64,000 bases of DNA from Kluyvera genomosp. 3 (GTDB lineage: Bacteria > Pseudomonadota > Gammaproteobacteria > Enterobacterales > Enterobacteriaceae), in NCBI GenBank assembly GCA_002211745.1, contig CP022114.1, positions 2,574,645 through 2,638,644 on the forward strand, in the 5' to 3' direction. Under the pieces are notes generated by a model. It made no database searches and was not told where the DNA came from. It saw only the letters and a list, made by a program, of their open reading frames with translations. The translations under genes were made by a program, and so were the position numbers. How positions within the stretch are numbered: position 1 is the first letter of the stretch; the number at the start of each line of letters is the position of its first letter. Positions 63,866 through 64,000 of the stretch are shown here, piece by piece.

Positions 63866-64000
63866 ATATCCCTGCCTTTACCATTCCTTCATTAATATTC
63901 ATACGACAAATATATAATAGTTATTCACCCTATCTATTATTTGCGCGCGGACAATATTTCTTTACGTGAAATCAATTAAACTTGAGTCTTATAGGGCCAG

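Overview
The window is chromosomal DNA from an enteric gammaproteobacterium (Enterobacteriaceae), most like the Klebsiella/Enterobacter/Raoultella group. The backbone follows the E. coli K-12 terminus order smrA-mcaS-ogt-fnr-uspE-pntBA-ydgH-ydgI-folM-ydgC-rstA/rstB-tus-fumC-fumA-manA-ydgA-malI-malX-malY-add-ydgJ-blr-cnu-ydgK-rsxABCDGE-nth-dtpA-gstA-pdxY-tyrS-pdxH-mliC-anmK-slyB. A beta-ketoadipate (pca) cluster, absent from K-12 but known in Klebsiella and relatives, sits at the left end. A Ter site and tus place the window in the replication-terminus region. No rRNA, tRNA or CRISPR was found.

Layout. 1-6.2 kb: end of a RidA-type gene, then pcaIJFBDC (reverse) divergent from its IclR regulator pcaR. 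6.2-10.6 kb: smrA, an McaS-like sRNA, ogt, fnr, a CigR-like exported protein, uspE. 10.6-12.1 kb: a complete IS3-family (IS150-type) element inserted in the loop of the uspE terminator. 12.1-20.8 kb: ydiH, pntAB, ydgH, ydgI, folM, ydgC, an Ldr/Rdl type I toxin-antitoxin locus, rstA. 20.8-25.5 kb: an accessory block separating rstA from rstB, with an isochorismatase-fold hydrolase, a PhzF-like protein, a membrane GGDEF-EAL protein and a small exported molybdopterin-fold protein. 25.5-38 kb: rstB, Ter, tus, fumC, fumA, manA, ydgA and the malI/malXY locus. 38-44 kb: an accessory block with a Csu-type fimbrial operon, a nucleotidyltransferase and a phosphoribosyltransferase. 44-64 kb: add, ydgJ, blr, an extra GH1 phospho-beta-glucosidase, cnu, ydgK, the rsx electron-transfer complex, nth, dtpA, gstA, pdxY, tyrS, pdxH, mliC, anmK, slyB.

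Sequence quality. About 58 single-base deletions interrupt more than 30 genes, including essential or near-essential ones (tyrS, fnr, rsxC/D/E). Every one I could resolve is a missing base, mostly in a short G or C run, and restoring it usually gives exactly the length I recall for the E. coli protein. I treat these as uncorrected sequencing errors, not pseudogenes. Genes are given as full-length CDS with the break positions noted.

How the genes fit together. pcaIJFBDC turns carboxymuconate into succinyl-CoA and acetyl-CoA. pntAB, fumA/fumC and the Rsx complex serve redox and central metabolism. malXY/malI, manA and the GH1 enzyme handle sugars. add and the added phosphoribosyltransferase suggest purine salvage. 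rstAB, fnr, the GGDEF-EAL protein, cnu and mcaS are regulatory, and several of these are linked in other enterics to the switch between motility and surface attachment.
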